Of a DNA stretch of 64,000 bases, positions 63,460-64,000 are shown one piece after another (position 1 is the first letter of the stretch; each line of letters begins with the position of its first letter). Origin of the DNA: Salinirubrum litoreum (GTDB taxonomy: Archaea > Halobacteriota > Halobacteria > Halobacteriales > Haloferacaceae); contig NZ_JAJCVJ010000002.1 of assembly GCF_020567425.1 (NCBI RefSeq), positions 1,219,068 through 1,283,067 of the forward strand, in the 5' to 3' direction. A program made the position numbers and the translations under genes. The notes below the pieces were generated by a model. The model did no database searches. It had not been told where the DNA came from and worked only from the letters and a program-made list of their open reading frames with translations.

Positions 63460-64000
63460 ATGAGAACCCACAGTGACGACGTCGGCACAGCCGGACTCGC
63501 AGTCGAGGCGCTCGCGCCCGAGGACGCCTTCGCACTGCTGGGCAACGAGATCAGGATGGGCGTGCTGGAGGCGCTGTGGCGCGCGCTCCCCGACCGAGTC
63601 AGCTTCTCCGACCTCCGCGAGACGGTCGGCGTGCGCGACAGCGGGCAGTTCAACTACCACCTCGGGAGACTCACCGACCGGTTCGTCCACCGGAACGAAG
63701 ACGGCTACACCCTGCGCCCGGCCGGGACGCTCGTCATGGGTGCGGTCGTCTCCGGGAGCTACACCCACACCGGACGCGCCGACCCGATCCGCCTCCCGGA
63801 CCCCTGCTACCTGTGTGGCGGCCCACTCGTGTTGACCTACGAAGACGAGCGCGCGACCATCGCCTGCGAGGACTGCGCGGAACTGGTGACCGGCGCGACC
63901 GTCCCGCCGGGTGTGCTGGCCGACTACGACACCGACGACCTGCCGGGAGTCGTCGCCGCGTTCGTCCGGACGCTGGTGCGACACGCCCAGGCCGGCTTCT
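63460..64000 (+). CDS. Winged-helix regulator with C-terminal Cys ribbon, partial
   Basis: The gene runs off the window; the first 180 residues are seen. An ArsR-type winged helix occupies about residues 20-85 (FALLGNEIRMGVLEALW, VGVRDSGQFNYHLGRLTDRFVHRNEDGYTLRPAGTLV). A zinc-ribbon-like pair of CxxC knuckles follows (PCYLCGGPLVLTYED, IACEDCAEL). This combination is common in haloarchaeal regulators. A TATA box (TTAAGTAC, 63431-63438) lies 22-29 nt upstream of the ATG. It is divergent from mutS. Confidence 0.85.
   Translation, partial: MRTHSDDVGTAGLAVEALAPEDAFALLGNEIRMGVLEALWRALPDRVSFSDLRETVGVRDSGQFNYHLGRLTDRFVHRNEDGYTLRPAGTLVMGAVVSGSYTHTGRADPIRLPDPCYLCGGPLVLTYEDERATIACEDCAELVTGATVPPGVLADYDTDDLPGVVAAFVRTLVRHAQAGF

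Overview
The window is a piece of a haloarchaeal (class Halobacteria) chromosome. The evidence is high GC with strong third-position GC, very acidic proteins, many TATA boxes lying 23-35 nt upstream of start codons (leaderless transcripts), Tat/lipobox export signals, and archaeal information-processing genes (PCNA, TFB, archaeal-type PheS/PheT and TrpS). I cannot place it to genus. Most of the window is a gene-dense core region. Two clearly AT-rich patches (about 27.66-29.45 kb and 46.43-48.6 kb) look acquired.

Layout. 1-7.8 kb: end of an HxlR regulator, membrane and conserved haloarchaeal proteins, an MFS exporter, pcn, a cupin pair and a 2H phosphoesterase. 7.8-11.8 kb: glnA divergent from an Lrp-type regulator, a DUF502 membrane protein, riboflavin synthase and an amphi-Trp protein. 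11.8-17.9 kb: pheS-pheT behind a long structured leader, a small membrane protein, trpS and a 55-aa conserved protein. 18.3-26.3 kb: a complete dipeptide/oligopeptide ABC importer (binding protein, two permeases, two ATPases, small membrane protein). 26.3-27.6 kb: thrC. 27.66-29.45 kb: AT-rich island 1 (Tat-type exported protein, HExxH zincin-like protein, start of a lipoprotein whose second half is GC-rich). 29.8-36.4 kb: HTH regulator, stand-alone trpB, an APC permease with a TrkA-type partner, a DoxX pair and a lipoprotein. 37.1-45.5 kb: a nine-gene multisubunit cation/proton antiporter (Mrp/Mnh) operon with three ND-type subunits, in which adjacent genes overlap by 1-8 nt. 45.4-46.3 kb: a TFB gene. 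46.4-48.6 kb: AT-rich island 2. 48.6-64 kb: katG, a frameshifted conserved gene, an FAD amine oxidase, a MinD-like ATPase, HIT, a degenerate M48-like membrane protein, PPOX and MaoC proteins, a lipoprotein, a DUF1405 protein, pdxS, an acidic protein, mutS, and the start of a winged-helix regulator. Repeat-rich gene-poor stretches lie at 57.03-57.64 and 59.80-60.63 kb.

The most notable observation is upstream of pheST. A TATA/BRE-like element sits at leaderless spacing from a 27-codon ORF whose last eight codons contain four Phe codons. It is followed by two mutually exclusive GC-rich stems and further hairpins before pheS. This is the architecture of a phenylalanine leader-peptide attenuator, which I do not know to be established in archaea. 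Other leads are the two AT-rich islands with unrecognised export-type proteins, a perfect palindrome next to the TFB promoter at the edge of island 2, a four-hairpin array and related dispersed structured elements, several intergenic tandem repeats, a -1 frameshift in a conserved gene, and proteins of known folds that lack key residues.
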